This document shows positions 56,094 to 64,000 of a stretch of DNA of 64,000 nt, one piece after another; within the stretch, counting starts at the first letter, position 1, and each line of letters starts with the position of its first letter. Below the pieces are notes generated by a model that was not told where the DNA came from, searched no databases, and worked only from the letters and a program-made list of their open reading frames with translations. This DNA comes from Halomonas sp. QHL1. Its GTDB lineage: Bacteria > Pseudomonadota > Gammaproteobacteria > Pseudomonadales > Halomonadaceae. Location of the stretch: positions 313,944-377,943 of the forward strand of contig NZ_MINL01000001.1 of NCBI RefSeq assembly GCF_001882345.1. The letters run 5' to 3'. Position numbers and translations under genes: made by a program.

Positions 56094-56900
56094 ATGAGTG
56101 CAAACGATGTCCTTCAGGGACCTGTCCTCGAAACCCGAGGGCTGACCAAAGAGTTTCGCGGCTTTACTGCCGTAGACGACGTCAATCTTCAGGTGCAGGA
56201 AGGGCACATTCACGCGCTGATAGGCCCTAACGGTGCCGGTAAAACCACCGTATTTAACTTATTGACCAAATTTCTGCCGCCTACCCACGGCGATATTTTG
56301 TATCGCGGCAAGTCGATTACCAGTAAAAAATCAAACGAAATTGCCCAGTTAGGATTAGTGCGCTCATTTCAGATTTCTGCAGTGTTTGCCCATATGACGG
56401 CGCTGGAGAATGTGCGGGTAGCGCTACAGCGAAAACTGGGCACCTCGTTTCATTTCTGGAAGTCCGAGAAATCCCTGGATCACCTTAATGAGCGTGCGCT
56501 TGAGCTGCTGGAAGAAGTGGGGCTACGCGAGTACGCCGATACGCTAACGGTAGAGATGCCCTACGGGCGTAAACGAGCGCTTGAACTGGCCACCACGCTA
56601 GCGCTTGATCCCACCATGATGCTGCTGGATGAACCTACCCAAGGTATGGGCGCAGAAGACGTTGACCGCATCGTGGCGCTTATTAAGCGTGTCTCCCAGG
56701 GGCGTACTGTATTAATGGTGGAACATAACCTAAGTGTTGTTAGTCGCCTGTGTGATCGCATCACCGTGTTGGCGCGAGGTGCTGTTTTGGCCGAGGGCGA
56801 TTACGATGCTGTCTCTCGGAACCCATTGGTACGAGAAGCCTATATGGGCAGCGACGCCGCGGAAGAGGATGGTTCTGAAAAAGAGGGAGCTGCCGTATGA
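56094..56900 (+). CDS. livG: Branched-chain amino acid-type ABC transporter ATPase, LivG-like
   Basis: A 268-residue ATPase. Walker A is GPNGAGKTT (44-52), the Q-loop region is RSFQISAVF, Walker B is MMLLDEPTQGMG and the H-loop is VEHNLSVV. The signature motif is MPYGRKRALELA rather than LSGGQ; LivG proteins often show an altered signature. It should pair with the LivF-like protein encoded next, whose start it overlaps by four bases. The operon continues with a binding protein and two permeases beside leucine-degradation genes, which points to leucine, isoleucine or valine, or their acids, as substrate. Confidence 0.9.
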   Translation: MSANDVLQGPVLETRGLTKEFRGFTAVDDVNLQVQEGHIHALIGPNGAGKTTVFNLLTKFLPPTHGDILYRGKSITSKKSNEIAQLGLVRSFQISAVFAHMTALENVRVALQRKLGTSFHFWKSEKSLDHLNERALELLEEVGLREYADTLTVEMPYGRKRALELATTLALDPTMMLLDEPTQGMGAEDVDRIVALIKRVSQGRTVLMVEHNLSVVSRLCDRITVLARGAVLAEGDYDAVSRNPLVREAYMGSDAAEEDGSEKEGAAV

Positions 56901-57640
56901 ACATCGCTGAGACCGAAGCGCCTGTTGAAAACACTCAAAACCTGGAAATGCTGCGCGTGCAGGATCTGCATGCCTTTTATGGCGAGTCGCATATCCTGCA
57001 CGGCGTCAATTTTGATGTGAAGCGTGGCGAGCTGGTAACGCTGCTGGGGCGCAACGGTGCAGGCCGTAGCACCACGTTGAAATCGATTATGAACATGGTG
57101 GGACGCCGCACCGGTTCTATCGTGATTAACGGCAATGAAACCCTGCATATGAAGCCGCACCATATTCCGCGGTTAGGGATTGGCTACTGCCCAGAAGAGC
57201 GCGGCATTTTTGCCAGCTTAGATGTGCATGAAAACCTACTGCTTCCTCCCACTGTGCGTTCCGGCGGCATGAGTCTCGATGAAATCTACGCCATGTTTCC
57301 GAACCTCTATGAGCGGCGTAAAAGCCAGGGTACGCGGCTTTCCGGGGGCGAGCAGCAGATGTTAGCCATGGCGCGCATCTTGCGTACCGGGGCACGCATG
57401 CTACTGCTGGATGAAATTACCGAAGGGCTCGCGCCCGTGATTGTGCAGAAACTTGCCGAAGTGCTGGTAAAGCTTAAGGAGCGGGGGATGACCATTGTGC
57501 TTGTGGAGCAGAACTTCCGTTTTGCGGCGCCGCTTGCGGATCGCCACTTCGTGATGGATCACGGTCAGATTGTCGAAGAAATCAGCGCCGCGCAGCTGCC
57601 ATCGCGTCGGGAACATCTCAACTCAATGTTAGGGGTATAA
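56897..57640 (+). CDS. livF: Branched-chain amino acid-type ABC transporter ATPase, LivF-like, Walker A Lys to Arg
   Basis: A 247-residue ATPase. Walker A reads GRNGAGRST (51-59) with R57 (codon 57065-57067) where the invariant lysine should be. The signature RLSGGEQQMLAMARIL is canonical and Walker B is MLLLDEITEGL. The H-loop position has glutamine (VEQNFRF), as is common in LivF. The Lys to Arg change suggests weak or no ATP hydrolysis at the site where this Walker A takes part. It overlaps livG, and the binding-protein gene follows after 148 bases. Confidence 0.9.
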   Translation: MNIAETEAPVENTQNLEMLRVQDLHAFYGESHILHGVNFDVKRGELVTLLGRNGAGRSTTLKSIMNMVGRRTGSIVINGNETLHMKPHHIPRLGIGYCPEERGIFASLDVHENLLLPPTVRSGGMSLDEIYAMFPNLYERRKSQGTRLSGGEQQMLAMARILRTGARMLLLDEITEGLAPVIVQKLAEVLVKLKERGMTIVLVEQNFRFAAPLADRHFVMDHGQIVEEISAAQLPSRREHLNSMLGV

Positions 57641-57788
57641 CACACGGTTTATAGACACTTAAATGTTCATTACGCCAACAGTTTCGCTGATCACAAAACA
57701 ACAACATTAATCAGTAATTTGCAGTACGCACTTCCACAACAGCTCAAAGACTACACAACAACAAAGGCCTCCGGGCCAGGAGACGAAT

Positions 57789-59012
57789 ATGACCTTTATG
57801 AAAAAAACGCTGGCCGCCAGCATCGCCGTTGCAGCAGCTTCAAGCCTCGCTGTGTCCACTGCCCAGGCTGATATGAGCGATGGTGAAGTCCGCATTGGTT
57901 ACCTGGCCGATATGTCAGGTACCTATCGTGACCTGGCTGGCCCAGGCGGGCAAACCGCGCTAGAAATGGCGGTTGAAGATTTTGGCGGCAGCGTTAACGG
58001 TAGCCCGATTGTAGTGTTCAGTGCGGATGACCGTAACAGCGCTGACGTCGGCGCTAATACCGTGCGTGGTTGGATCGACCAGGACAACGTCGATATGGTG
58101 GGCGGCCTGGTCGCGTCTTCTGTGTCCATTGCGGTGACCAAAGTGCTTGAAGAGAACAACGGCCTGGGCATCGTTTCCGGCTCGGCGGCTTCTAGCATTA
58201 CCAACGAGCACTGCACCCCAAACCATATTCACTGGGTGTATGACACCTATCCGCTCGCTAACGGTACCGCCAAAGCAGTTGTAGAGCAGGGCGGCGATAG
58301 CTGGTTTATGCTGACCGCTGACTACGCTTTCGGCCACGCCCTGGAAGCCGACGTAACCAGCGTTGTGGAAGCTAGCGGCGGTGAAATTGTGGGCGGCGTT
58401 CGTCATCCATTCCCGACTAACGACTTCTCGTCTTACATTCTTCAGGCGCAAGGCTCCGGCGCGAAAATTGTTGGCTTGGCGAACGCCGGTGCTGACACCG
58501 TTAACGCGATTACCACGGCCAGCCAGTTTGGCTTGACTCAATCCGGCCAGCAGCTAGCAGGTCTGTTGATTTTCTTGAATGACGTTCACGCGCTTGGCCT
58601 GGAAGCTACCCAGAACCTGCTGCTAACTACCGGCTGGTACTGGGATATGGATGAGCAGTCCCGAGAATGGGCGCAGCGCTACTTTGATGAAGTGGGTCGC
58701 ATGCCGACCATGGTTCAAGCGGGCATTTACTCCAGCACCATGCACTACCTGAAAGCCGTTGAAGCCGCTGGCACCGACGACCCTGAAACGGTGCGCGCGC
58801 AAATGGCCGAGATGCCTATTGAAGACTTCTTTGCCCGCAACGGCACCATTCGTGAAGATGGCCGCATGATCCACGATATGTACCTGGCCCAGGTGAAAAC
58901 ACCGGATGAGTCCACCGGTGAGTGGGATCTTTACGAAATCCTCAGCACCATTCCCGCCGAAGAAGCCTACCGCCCGCTATCTGAAAGCCAGTGCAAATTG
59001 GTGCAAAACTAA
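57789..59012 (+). CDS. Periplasmic substrate-binding protein of the Liv-type ABC transporter
   Basis: A 407-residue exported protein. The signal peptide is about residues 1-27 (AQA before DMSDGE). A Leu/Ile/Val-binding-protein fold follows, with VRIGYLADMSGTYRDLAGPGG, DNVDMVGGLVASSVSIAVTK and WFMLTADYAFGHALEADV as typical text. Two cysteines near 145 and 403 may form a disulfide. CAGGAGA precedes the ATG at 57789. The ligand cannot be read from sequence; the context favours a branched-chain amino acid or a keto or organic acid derived from one. Confidence 0.88.
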   Translation: MTFMKKTLAASIAVAAASSLAVSTAQADMSDGEVRIGYLADMSGTYRDLAGPGGQTALEMAVEDFGGSVNGSPIVVFSADDRNSADVGANTVRGWIDQDNVDMVGGLVASSVSIAVTKVLEENNGLGIVSGSAASSITNEHCTPNHIHWVYDTYPLANGTAKAVVEQGGDSWFMLTADYAFGHALEADVTSVVEASGGEIVGGVRHPFPTNDFSSYILQAQGSGAKIVGLANAGADTVNAITTASQFGLTQSGQQLAGLLIFLNDVHALGLEATQNLLLTTGWYWDMDEQSREWAQRYFDEVGRMPTMVQAGIYSSTMHYLKAVEAAGTDDPETVRAQMAEMPIEDFFARNGTIREDGRMIHDMYLAQVKTPDESTGEWDLYEILSTIPAEEAYRPLSESQCKLVQN

Positions 59013-59063
59013 TTTCCAAGCTGGCTTGGATCAGATAGCAATCGCAAGTGACGTGTAGAACCG

Positions 59064-59086
59064 GTTGGCGGCAAGTTGCCGCCAAC
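59064..59086 (+). repeat. Strong hairpin between the binding-protein and permease genes
   Basis: GTTGGCGGC (59064-59072) pairs perfectly with GCCGCCAAC (59078-59086) around AAGTT. A smaller palindrome, CCAAGCTGGCTTGG, lies near 59017-59030. There is no T run. Such stems often protect the 3' end of binding-protein mRNA so that it accumulates above permease mRNA. Confidence 0.65.
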
Positions 59087-59112
59087 TGCTTGACGGCGAG
59101 GAGAGTCGCGTT

Positions 59113-60000
59113 ATGACGATGATATTCGGCGTGCCAATGGCCGTCTTCATGGGCCAGCTAACGCTGGGCCTTGTGAATGGCGCCTTTTACGCACTGCTTA
59201 GCCTGGGCCTGGCGGTCATCTTCGGCCTGTTGAAGATCGTCAACTTTGCCCATGGGGCGCAATACATGCTGGGGGCCTTCGCCGCGCTGTTAGGCTTTCG
59301 CTATTTAGGTATTAATTACTGGCTGGCGCTGCTGCTGGTGCCGATAGTCGTCGGTGGTTTTGGGGTGCTGCTGGAGCGCTTTTTACTGCGTCGTATTGCC
59401 CATTTAGACCACCTCTACGGGCTGTTGTTAACCTTCGGTTTAGCGCTGATTTTTGAGGGCACGCTGGTCAACTTCTTCGGTGTTTCCGGCGCGCGCTACG
59501 CTACGCCAGAAATCCTCCAGGGTGGTTTGAACCTGGGCTTTATGTTCCTACCCACTTACCGCGCCTGGGTGCTGGTGGCGGCACTGGCGATGTGCCTGTT
59601 TACCTGGTTTATGATCGAGCGAACGCGGTTGGGCGCTTACCTGCGCGCGGGCACTGAAAACTCGCAGCTAATGCAGGCGTTTGGCGTCAACGTGCCGCTG
59701 CTGATCACGCTCACCTATGGGTTTGGGGTTGGTCTGGCTGCCTTTGCCGGCGTGTTGGCAGCGCCGCTCTATCCGGTATCACCGACCATGGGTTCAAGCT
59801 TGCTGATCGTGGTATTTGCGGTGGTGGTCATTGGCGGTATGGGCTCTATTCTAGGCGCCATTATTACCGGTCTCTCCATGGGCATTATCGAAGGGCTAAC
59901 TAAGGTGTACTACCCCGAAGCCTCTAATACGGTGATCTTCCTTGTCATGATCCTCGTGCTCATGTTGCGCCCCGTTGGGCTGTTCGGTAAGGAGGCATAA
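59113..60000 (+). CDS. livH: Branched-chain amino acid-type ABC transporter permease, LivH-like
   Basis: A 295-residue inner-membrane permease with about eight hydrophobic helices. LTLGLVNGAFYALLSLGLAV at the start, LKIVNFAHGAQYMLGAF, and later LRAGTENSQLMQAFGVNV (the EAA-like ATPase contact) are LivH features. The ATG at 59113, behind GAGGAGAG, is preferred to a start 48 bases earlier that would run through the hairpin. livM follows after two bases. Confidence 0.92.
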   Translation: MTMIFGVPMAVFMGQLTLGLVNGAFYALLSLGLAVIFGLLKIVNFAHGAQYMLGAFAALLGFRYLGINYWLALLLVPIVVGGFGVLLERFLLRRIAHLDHLYGLLLTFGLALIFEGTLVNFFGVSGARYATPEILQGGLNLGFMFLPTYRAWVLVAALAMCLFTWFMIERTRLGAYLRAGTENSQLMQAFGVNVPLLITLTYGFGVGLAAFAGVLAAPLYPVSPTMGSSLLIVVFAVVVIGGMGSILGAIITGLSMGIIEGLTKVYYPEASNTVIFLVMILVLMLRPVGLFGKEA

Positions 60001-60002
60001 AC

Positions 60003-60995
60003 ATGGCAGAATCTCAAACAATGGCGGTGCCATCGGCGGTGCTGGAGCGTCAAAAGCGGGCGAAGTTTCGCCGCAATATGTTCTATCTGGCGCTGATTGT
60101 GGTGGGGCTGGTAGCGCCGTTTTTGGCCTACCCCGTGTTCTTGATGAAAGTGCTCTGTTTTGCGCTGTTTGCCTGCGCGTTTAACCTTTTGCTTGGCTAT
60201 GCCGGGCTATTGTCTTTTGGCCATGCGGCATTCTTGGCCACCGGGGGCTACGTAACCGGCTACCTGTTGGCAAGCTACCCAGGATTAACCCCAGAGCTGG
60301 GTATTATCGCTGGTACTCTGTTGGCAACCCTGCTTGGGGTGGTGTTTGGGGTGCTGTCCATTCGTCGTCAGGGGATCTATTTTGCCATGGTGACGTTGGC
60401 GATCGCACAACTGGTCTACTTCATGTTTGTGCAGTCGCCGTTTACCGGCGGTGAGGATGGCCTGCACGGCGTCCCTCGCGGCGAGCTGTTTGGGGTCATC
60501 AGCCTGAGCAGCAATCTGGCGATGTACTATTTTGTGTTCGCGATTTTTATCTTCGGCTTCGCGCTGATTCAGCGCACGGTGCACTCGCCGTTTGGCCAGG
60601 TGCTAAAAGCGATTCGTGAAAACGAGCCTCGTGCGGTTTCGCTGGGCTACAACACCGACGCCTATAAACTCGTAGCGTTTGTAATCTCCGCTGGTTTGGC
60701 GGGCTTGGCGGGTTCGACCAAAACCGTGGTCTTCCAGTTGGCCTCGCTGACCGATGCGCATTGGCACATGTCGGGTGAGGTGATTTTGATGACCCTGCTG
60801 GGCGGCGTGGGCACCTTGCTGGGCCCGTTGATGGGCGCAGGTATTGTGGTCAGCTTGCAGCATATCCTGGCGCAGTCGCCGCTGGGTAACTGGGTTAGCG
60901 TTATTCTCGGCATCATCTTTGTGGTCTGTGTACTTAGCTTCCGTAGCGGAATAATCGGTGAACTGGACAAGATGTATCGCAAGAACTTTAAGTAG
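60003..60995 (+). CDS. livM: Branched-chain amino acid-type ABC transporter permease, LivM-like
   Basis: A 330-residue inner-membrane permease. NLLLGYAGLLSFGHAAFLAT, FGVLSIRRQGIYFAMVTLA, and KAIRENEPRAVSLGYNTDAYK are the LivM hallmarks, the last being the ATPase-contact loop. About ten hydrophobic segments are seen, with basic ends. It completes the five-gene transporter operon and is followed by a terminator. Confidence 0.92.
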   Translation: MAESQTMAVPSAVLERQKRAKFRRNMFYLALIVVGLVAPFLAYPVFLMKVLCFALFACAFNLLLGYAGLLSFGHAAFLATGGYVTGYLLASYPGLTPELGIIAGTLLATLLGVVFGVLSIRRQGIYFAMVTLAIAQLVYFMFVQSPFTGGEDGLHGVPRGELFGVISLSSNLAMYYFVFAIFIFGFALIQRTVHSPFGQVLKAIRENEPRAVSLGYNTDAYKLVAFVISAGLAGLAGSTKTVVFQLASLTDAHWHMSGEVILMTLLGGVGTLLGPLMGAGIVVSLQHILAQSPLGNWVSVILGIIFVVCVLSFRSGIIGELDKMYRKNFK

Positions 60996-61044
60996 ATCGT
61001 TTTTAAACAGCTTCTCTGTCCCATGCTTATTGTTCCTTACCGTT

Positions 61045-61069
61045 GGGCGCCGTTAGGCGCCCTTTTTTT
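61045..61069 (+). terminator. Intrinsic terminator after the Liv transporter operon
   Basis: GGGCGCC (61045-61051) pairs with GGCGCCC (61056-61062) around GTTA, followed by seven T residues (61063-61069). Confidence 0.92.
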
Positions 61070-61150
61070 CTATCTATTTATTTATCTATCAATCGCACGC
61101 CTACGCCTAAGGTCGCAAGCATGGGTATGTTGCTTGTGGTCGGGTAAATA

Positions 61151-61172
61151 GATAAGTTAACGTAAACGTCAA
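61151..61172. promoter_or_regulatory. Overlapping LiuR-like half-matches before the valine-pathway genes
   Basis: GATAAGTTAACGTAAA (61151-61166) and TTAACGTAAACGTCAA (61157-61172) each match 13 of 16 positions of the perfect palindrome near 55.85 kb, in two overlapping registers. The site is 48 bases before the acyl-CoA dehydrogenase start. Confidence 0.55.
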
Positions 61173-61219
61173 TTACAACGACAACAGCCAGTGTGTACGC
61201 ACATTAGCGGAGATACGCC

Positions 61220-62374
61220 ATGAATTTTGAGCTCAACGAAGACCAGGTCGCCTTTGCCGATATGGCGCGGGCGTTTGCCCAAAACGAGCTAGAGCCCCAC
61301 GCCGCCGAATGGGATCAAACCTCATTCTTCCCCGTCGATGTAATTCGTAAAGCCGGCGAGCTGGGCTTTTGCTCACTCTATGCGCCGGAAAGCGTGGGCG
61401 GGTTAGGCCTTTCGCGGTTGGATGCCAGCATCATTTTCGAACAGCTCTCCATGGGCTGTACCTCTACCACCGCCTATCTGACCATTCACAATATGGTTAC
61501 CTGGATGCTGGCAGATTTTGGCACGCCGGAAGCAGTAGAGCAGTGGGGCGCAAGGTTGGCCACAGGCGAGCTGCTTGGCTCTTACTGTTTAACCGAGCCC
61601 AATTCAGGCTCTGATGCGGCCTCGCTCAAAACCACCGCCAAGTGCGATGGTGACGACTATGTCATCAATGGCAGCAAAATGTTTATCTCCGGCGCTGGCA
61701 GCACCGATTTTCTGGTTGTGATGGCGCGCACCGGTGGAGAGGGCGCCAGCGGCGTCTCGGCGTTTGCAGTGGATGCCAAGAGTGACGGCATTAGCTATGG
61801 GCGCAAGGAAGAGAAGATGGGCTGGAACAGCCAGCCAACCCGTATGATCACCTTTGAAGACGTCCGGGTGCCCGCCAATCATTTACTCGGCAATGAAGGC
61901 GACGGTTTTAAAATCGCTATGAAGGGCCTAGACGGCGGTCGAATCAACATTGCTACCTGCTCTATCGGCACCGCCCAGCAGGCAATCAACAAAGCGCGCG
62001 AATATATGCTCGAGCGTAAACAGTTTGGTAAACGTCTAGCCGAGTTTCAGGCGCTGCAGTTCCGCTTAGCCGATATGGTCACCGAGTTGGTCGCTGCGCG
62101 GCAGCTGGTGCGTATGGCTGCTACCAAGCTGGACGCTGGCCACGCCGACGCACCGACCTACTGTGCCATGGCCAAACGCTTTGCTACCGATGTGGGCTTC
62201 AAGGTGTGCGACGAAGCGCTTCAGTTTTACGGTGGCAATGGCTATATCAAGGAGTACCCCATGGAGCGCTATGTGCGCGATACCCGGGTACACCGGATTC
62301 TTGAAGGCACCAACGAAATCATGCGGCTGATCATCTCACGCCGGGTACTGGCAGATAGCGCCACCGAGCTGTAA
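61220..62374 (+). CDS. Acyl-CoA dehydrogenase, probably isobutyryl-CoA dehydrogenase
   Basis: A 384-residue FAD enzyme. SYCLTEPNSGSDAASLKTTA, VINGSKMFISGAGSTDFLVV, KEEKMGWNSQPTRMITFEDV and FYGGNGYIKEYPMERYVRDT are the family segments. The first two resemble the ACAD8 type. Its neighbours, a 3-hydroxyisobutyryl-CoA hydrolase and a 3-hydroxyisobutyrate dehydrogenase, point to valine degradation and hence isobutyryl-CoA as substrate. Electrons would go to ETF. It is the first gene after a terminator and a LiuR-like site. Confidence 0.88.
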   Translation: MNFELNEDQVAFADMARAFAQNELEPHAAEWDQTSFFPVDVIRKAGELGFCSLYAPESVGGLGLSRLDASIIFEQLSMGCTSTTAYLTIHNMVTWMLADFGTPEAVEQWGARLATGELLGSYCLTEPNSGSDAASLKTTAKCDGDDYVINGSKMFISGAGSTDFLVVMARTGGEGASGVSAFAVDAKSDGISYGRKEEKMGWNSQPTRMITFEDVRVPANHLLGNEGDGFKIAMKGLDGGRINIATCSIGTAQQAINKAREYMLERKQFGKRLAEFQALQFRLADMVTELVAARQLVRMAATKLDAGHADAPTYCAMAKRFATDVGFKVCDEALQFYGGNGYIKEYPMERYVRDTRVHRILEGTNEIMRLIISRRVLADSATEL

Positions 62375-62391
62375 GAGGATAAGGAATAACA

Positions 62392-63507
62392 ATGAGCAGC
62401 GTAGTGTTTACCGAACACCCCACCCAAGATGGCCACGTTATTGCTGAGGTTAAGCTCAATGCCGAGCGCTCGCTCAATGCCTTAACGCTTGAGATGTGTG
62501 AAGAGATGTTGCCCCGCCTGCACGCCTGGGCCAGCGACGAACGGGTGGTGGCGATTGTGCTGGATAGCGCAGGCGAAAAAGCGTTTTGTGCCGGTGGTGA
62601 TGTGGTGAATCTGTATAAAACGATTACCGGCGAAGGCGACCCCAGCTTTCCTGAGCGCTTTTTCGAGACCGAGTATCGGCTCGATTTCCTCTTGCACACC
62701 TACCCCAAACCGGTGATCTGCTGGGGCAATGGCATTGTGATGGGCGGTGGCATGGGGCTGTTAAGCGCCAGTAACCACCGCGTTGTGACCGAGACATCGC
62801 GCTTGGCAATGCCAGAAGTCACCATCGGCCTCTACCCGGATGTTGGCGCCAGCTGGTTTTTGAACCGCCTGCCCAACGGCGCGGGACGCTTTTTAGCCAT
62901 GACCGGCTGTCAAATCAATGCGCCTGATGCCGTACACCTTGGCCTAGCTGACCGCTGTATCGCTAGCCACCACCGTGATTCCCTGCTGCAGCAATTAACC
63001 GACGCACAATGGGGCGCAGGTGAAAATACCGATGCCAACGGTGTGGTTAACCGCATCATGCGTGAGCTTGAGCAAACATCGCAGCCTGTATTCGCCGAGT
63101 TGGAAGCGCCCGTTTACCAGCACTCCCCATTGATTCGCGAGTTGATGGATCACGACAGCGTGGAGCAAATTGTCGCCGCTATTACGGCGGTAAAAAGCGA
63201 CAATAAGTGGTTTAGCAAAGCGCAGAAAACGCTCGCTCACGGCAGCCCGGTGTCGGTCAAATTGATTGATGAGCAGCTAAAGCGCGCCAAACATATGTCG
63301 CTAGCGGAAGTGTTTCAGTCCGAAATGGCCCTGTCGGTGCAGTGCTGCCGCCACCGCGAGTTTCCCGAGGGCGTGCGTGCGCTACTGGTCGATAAAGATG
63401 GCCAACCGGCATGGACTTACCCGGATGTGGCCTCGGTGGAGGAGAGCTTTATCAACGAACTATTGGCCTCTCCCTGGTTGCAAAATCCCCTCTCGGATCT
63501 GCGCTAA
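62392..63507 (+). CDS. 3-hydroxyisobutyryl-CoA hydrolase (enoyl-CoA hydratase/isomerase family)
   Basis: A 371-residue crotonase-fold protein. KAFCAGGDVVNLYKTI and WGNGIVMGGGMGLLSASNHR form the oxyanion hole, and AMPEVTIGLYPDVGASWFLN is the HIBCH-type segment with the catalytic Glu and Asp. About 110 extra C-terminal residues compared with plain hydratases fit HIBCH. It would free 3-hydroxyisobutyrate from coenzyme A. It lies 17 bases after the acyl-CoA dehydrogenase gene, behind AAGAGGATAAGG. Confidence 0.9.
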   Translation: MSSVVFTEHPTQDGHVIAEVKLNAERSLNALTLEMCEEMLPRLHAWASDERVVAIVLDSAGEKAFCAGGDVVNLYKTITGEGDPSFPERFFETEYRLDFLLHTYPKPVICWGNGIVMGGGMGLLSASNHRVVTETSRLAMPEVTIGLYPDVGASWFLNRLPNGAGRFLAMTGCQINAPDAVHLGLADRCIASHHRDSLLQQLTDAQWGAGENTDANGVVNRIMRELEQTSQPVFAELEAPVYQHSPLIRELMDHDSVEQIVAAITAVKSDNKWFSKAQKTLAHGSPVSVKLIDEQLKRAKHMSLAEVFQSEMALSVQCCRHREFPEGVRALLVDKDGQPAWTYPDVASVEESFINELLASPWLQNPLSDLR

Positions 63508-63543
63508 CTTAATTTCCCAAACACGCTAACAAGGACAATAAAG

Positions 63544-64000
63544 ATGACGACTGTAGCATTTATCGGTTTAGGCAATATGGGTGGCCCAATGGCCGCCAAC
63601 TTATCAAAAGCGGGTTTTAACGTTCGCGCTTTTGATCTCTCTCAAGAGGCACTGGAGACCGCCAAATCCAATGGCTGCGAAGTGGCTTTTTCAGCCCAAG
63701 AAGCCGCCACCGGTGCGGATTATGTCATCTCCATGTTACCAGCAGGCAAGCACGTGCGCGGGCTCTACGTAGAAGGCGATACACCGCTTTTTGAAGTGAT
63801 CAAAAAAAGTGCTTTGGTGATCGACTGCTCCACCATTGATGCCGACACTGCTCGTAGCGTTGCCGCTGAAGGCGAGAAGCTAGGTATTGGCTTTGTGGAT
63901 GCACCGGTTTCAGGTGGGGTTGGCGGCGCCCAAGCGGGCACGCTGACGTTTATCGTCGGTGGCTCAGAAGCCCAGTTCGAACAGGCCAAGTTGGTGCTGG
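63544..64000 (+). CDS. mmsB: 3-hydroxyisobutyrate dehydrogenase (partial, cut by window end)
   Basis: The first 152 codons are present. The N-terminal Rossmann motif is FIGLGNMGGPMAANL, followed by ISMLPAGKHVRGLY and the substrate-binding signature VDAPVSGGVGGAQAGTLTFI. These fit the beta-hydroxyacid dehydrogenase family, closest to MmsB. It would oxidise 3-hydroxyisobutyrate to methylmalonate semialdehyde with NAD+. The ATG at 63544 follows AAGGACA. The remaining half and any mmsA gene lie outside the window. Confidence 0.92.
   Translation, partial: MTTVAFIGLGNMGGPMAANLSKAGFNVRAFDLSQEALETAKSNGCEVAFSAQEAATGADYVISMLPAGKHVRGLYVEGDTPLFEVIKKSALVIDCSTIDADTARSVAAEGEKLGIGFVDAPVSGGVGGAQAGTLTFIVGGSEAQFEQAKLVL

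Overview
The window reads as a stretch of ordinary chromosome from a moderately GC-rich gammaproteobacterium, most likely Halomonas or a close relative (Halomonadaceae). The evidence is the algU-mucABCD type sigma-E cluster, the lepA-lepB-rnc-era-recO-pdxJ-acpS block, the barA-cysM-rlmD-relA-mazG block and a leucine/valine catabolic locus governed by a LiuR-type MerR regulator. The genus is an inference from gene content; no tRNA, rRNA, insertion sequence, prophage or CRISPR array was seen. Genes are densely packed, often with 1-4 base overlaps, and nearly all are recognisable families.

Layout. 1-5.3 kb: the end of etfA, a Mn-type superoxide dismutase (sodA) and the class Ib ribonucleotide reductase operon nrdHIEF. 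5.5-10.4 kb: a six-gene energy-transducing locus (DUF3450 protein, large ExbB/TtpC-like protein, ExbB, ExbD, TonB, TPR protein) behind a convincing Fur-box-like palindrome. 10.4-16.3 kb: exonuclease III with a small basic partner gene, RhlB-like RNA helicase, DinG helicase and DAHP synthase. 16.6-21.4 kb: rpoE(algU)-rseA-rseB-rseC-mucD, with a structured 313-base spacer between sigma factor and anti-sigma factor. 21.6-27.9 kb: lepA, lepB, rnc, era, recO, pdxJ, acpS. 27.9-36.3 kb: barA (reverse), cysM, rlmD, relA, mazG. 36.3-40.9 kb: ppc, a DUF924 gene, rluF and a DUF1294 gene. 41.0-45.3 kb: a reverse-strand trpR-trpE-trpG operon with a trp-operator-like site, divergent from a Kef-type K+/H+ antiporter.

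45.3-64 kb is a branched-chain amino acid region. On the minus strand lie liuR-liuA-liuB-liuC-liuD-liuE, an acyl-CoA synthetase, a SAM methyltransferase and a small outer-membrane-like protein. On the plus strand lie a Liv-type ABC transporter (two ATPases, binding protein, two permeases) and then three valine-pathway genes: acyl-CoA dehydrogenase, 3-hydroxyisobutyryl-CoA hydrolase and 3-hydroxyisobutyrate dehydrogenase, the last cut by the window end. Palindromes resembling the LiuR operator lie before liuR, before the transporter and before the valine genes. This suggests that uptake, leucine breakdown and valine breakdown form one local regulon.

I found no clearly undescribed system. The items most worth a second look are the Fur-linked TonB locus with its DUF3450 and TtpC-like components, the autoregulated-looking trpR-trpE-trpG operon, the asymmetric LivG/LivF ATPase pair with an arginine in place of the LivF Walker A lysine, the LiuR operators and the unusual rpoE-rseA spacer.
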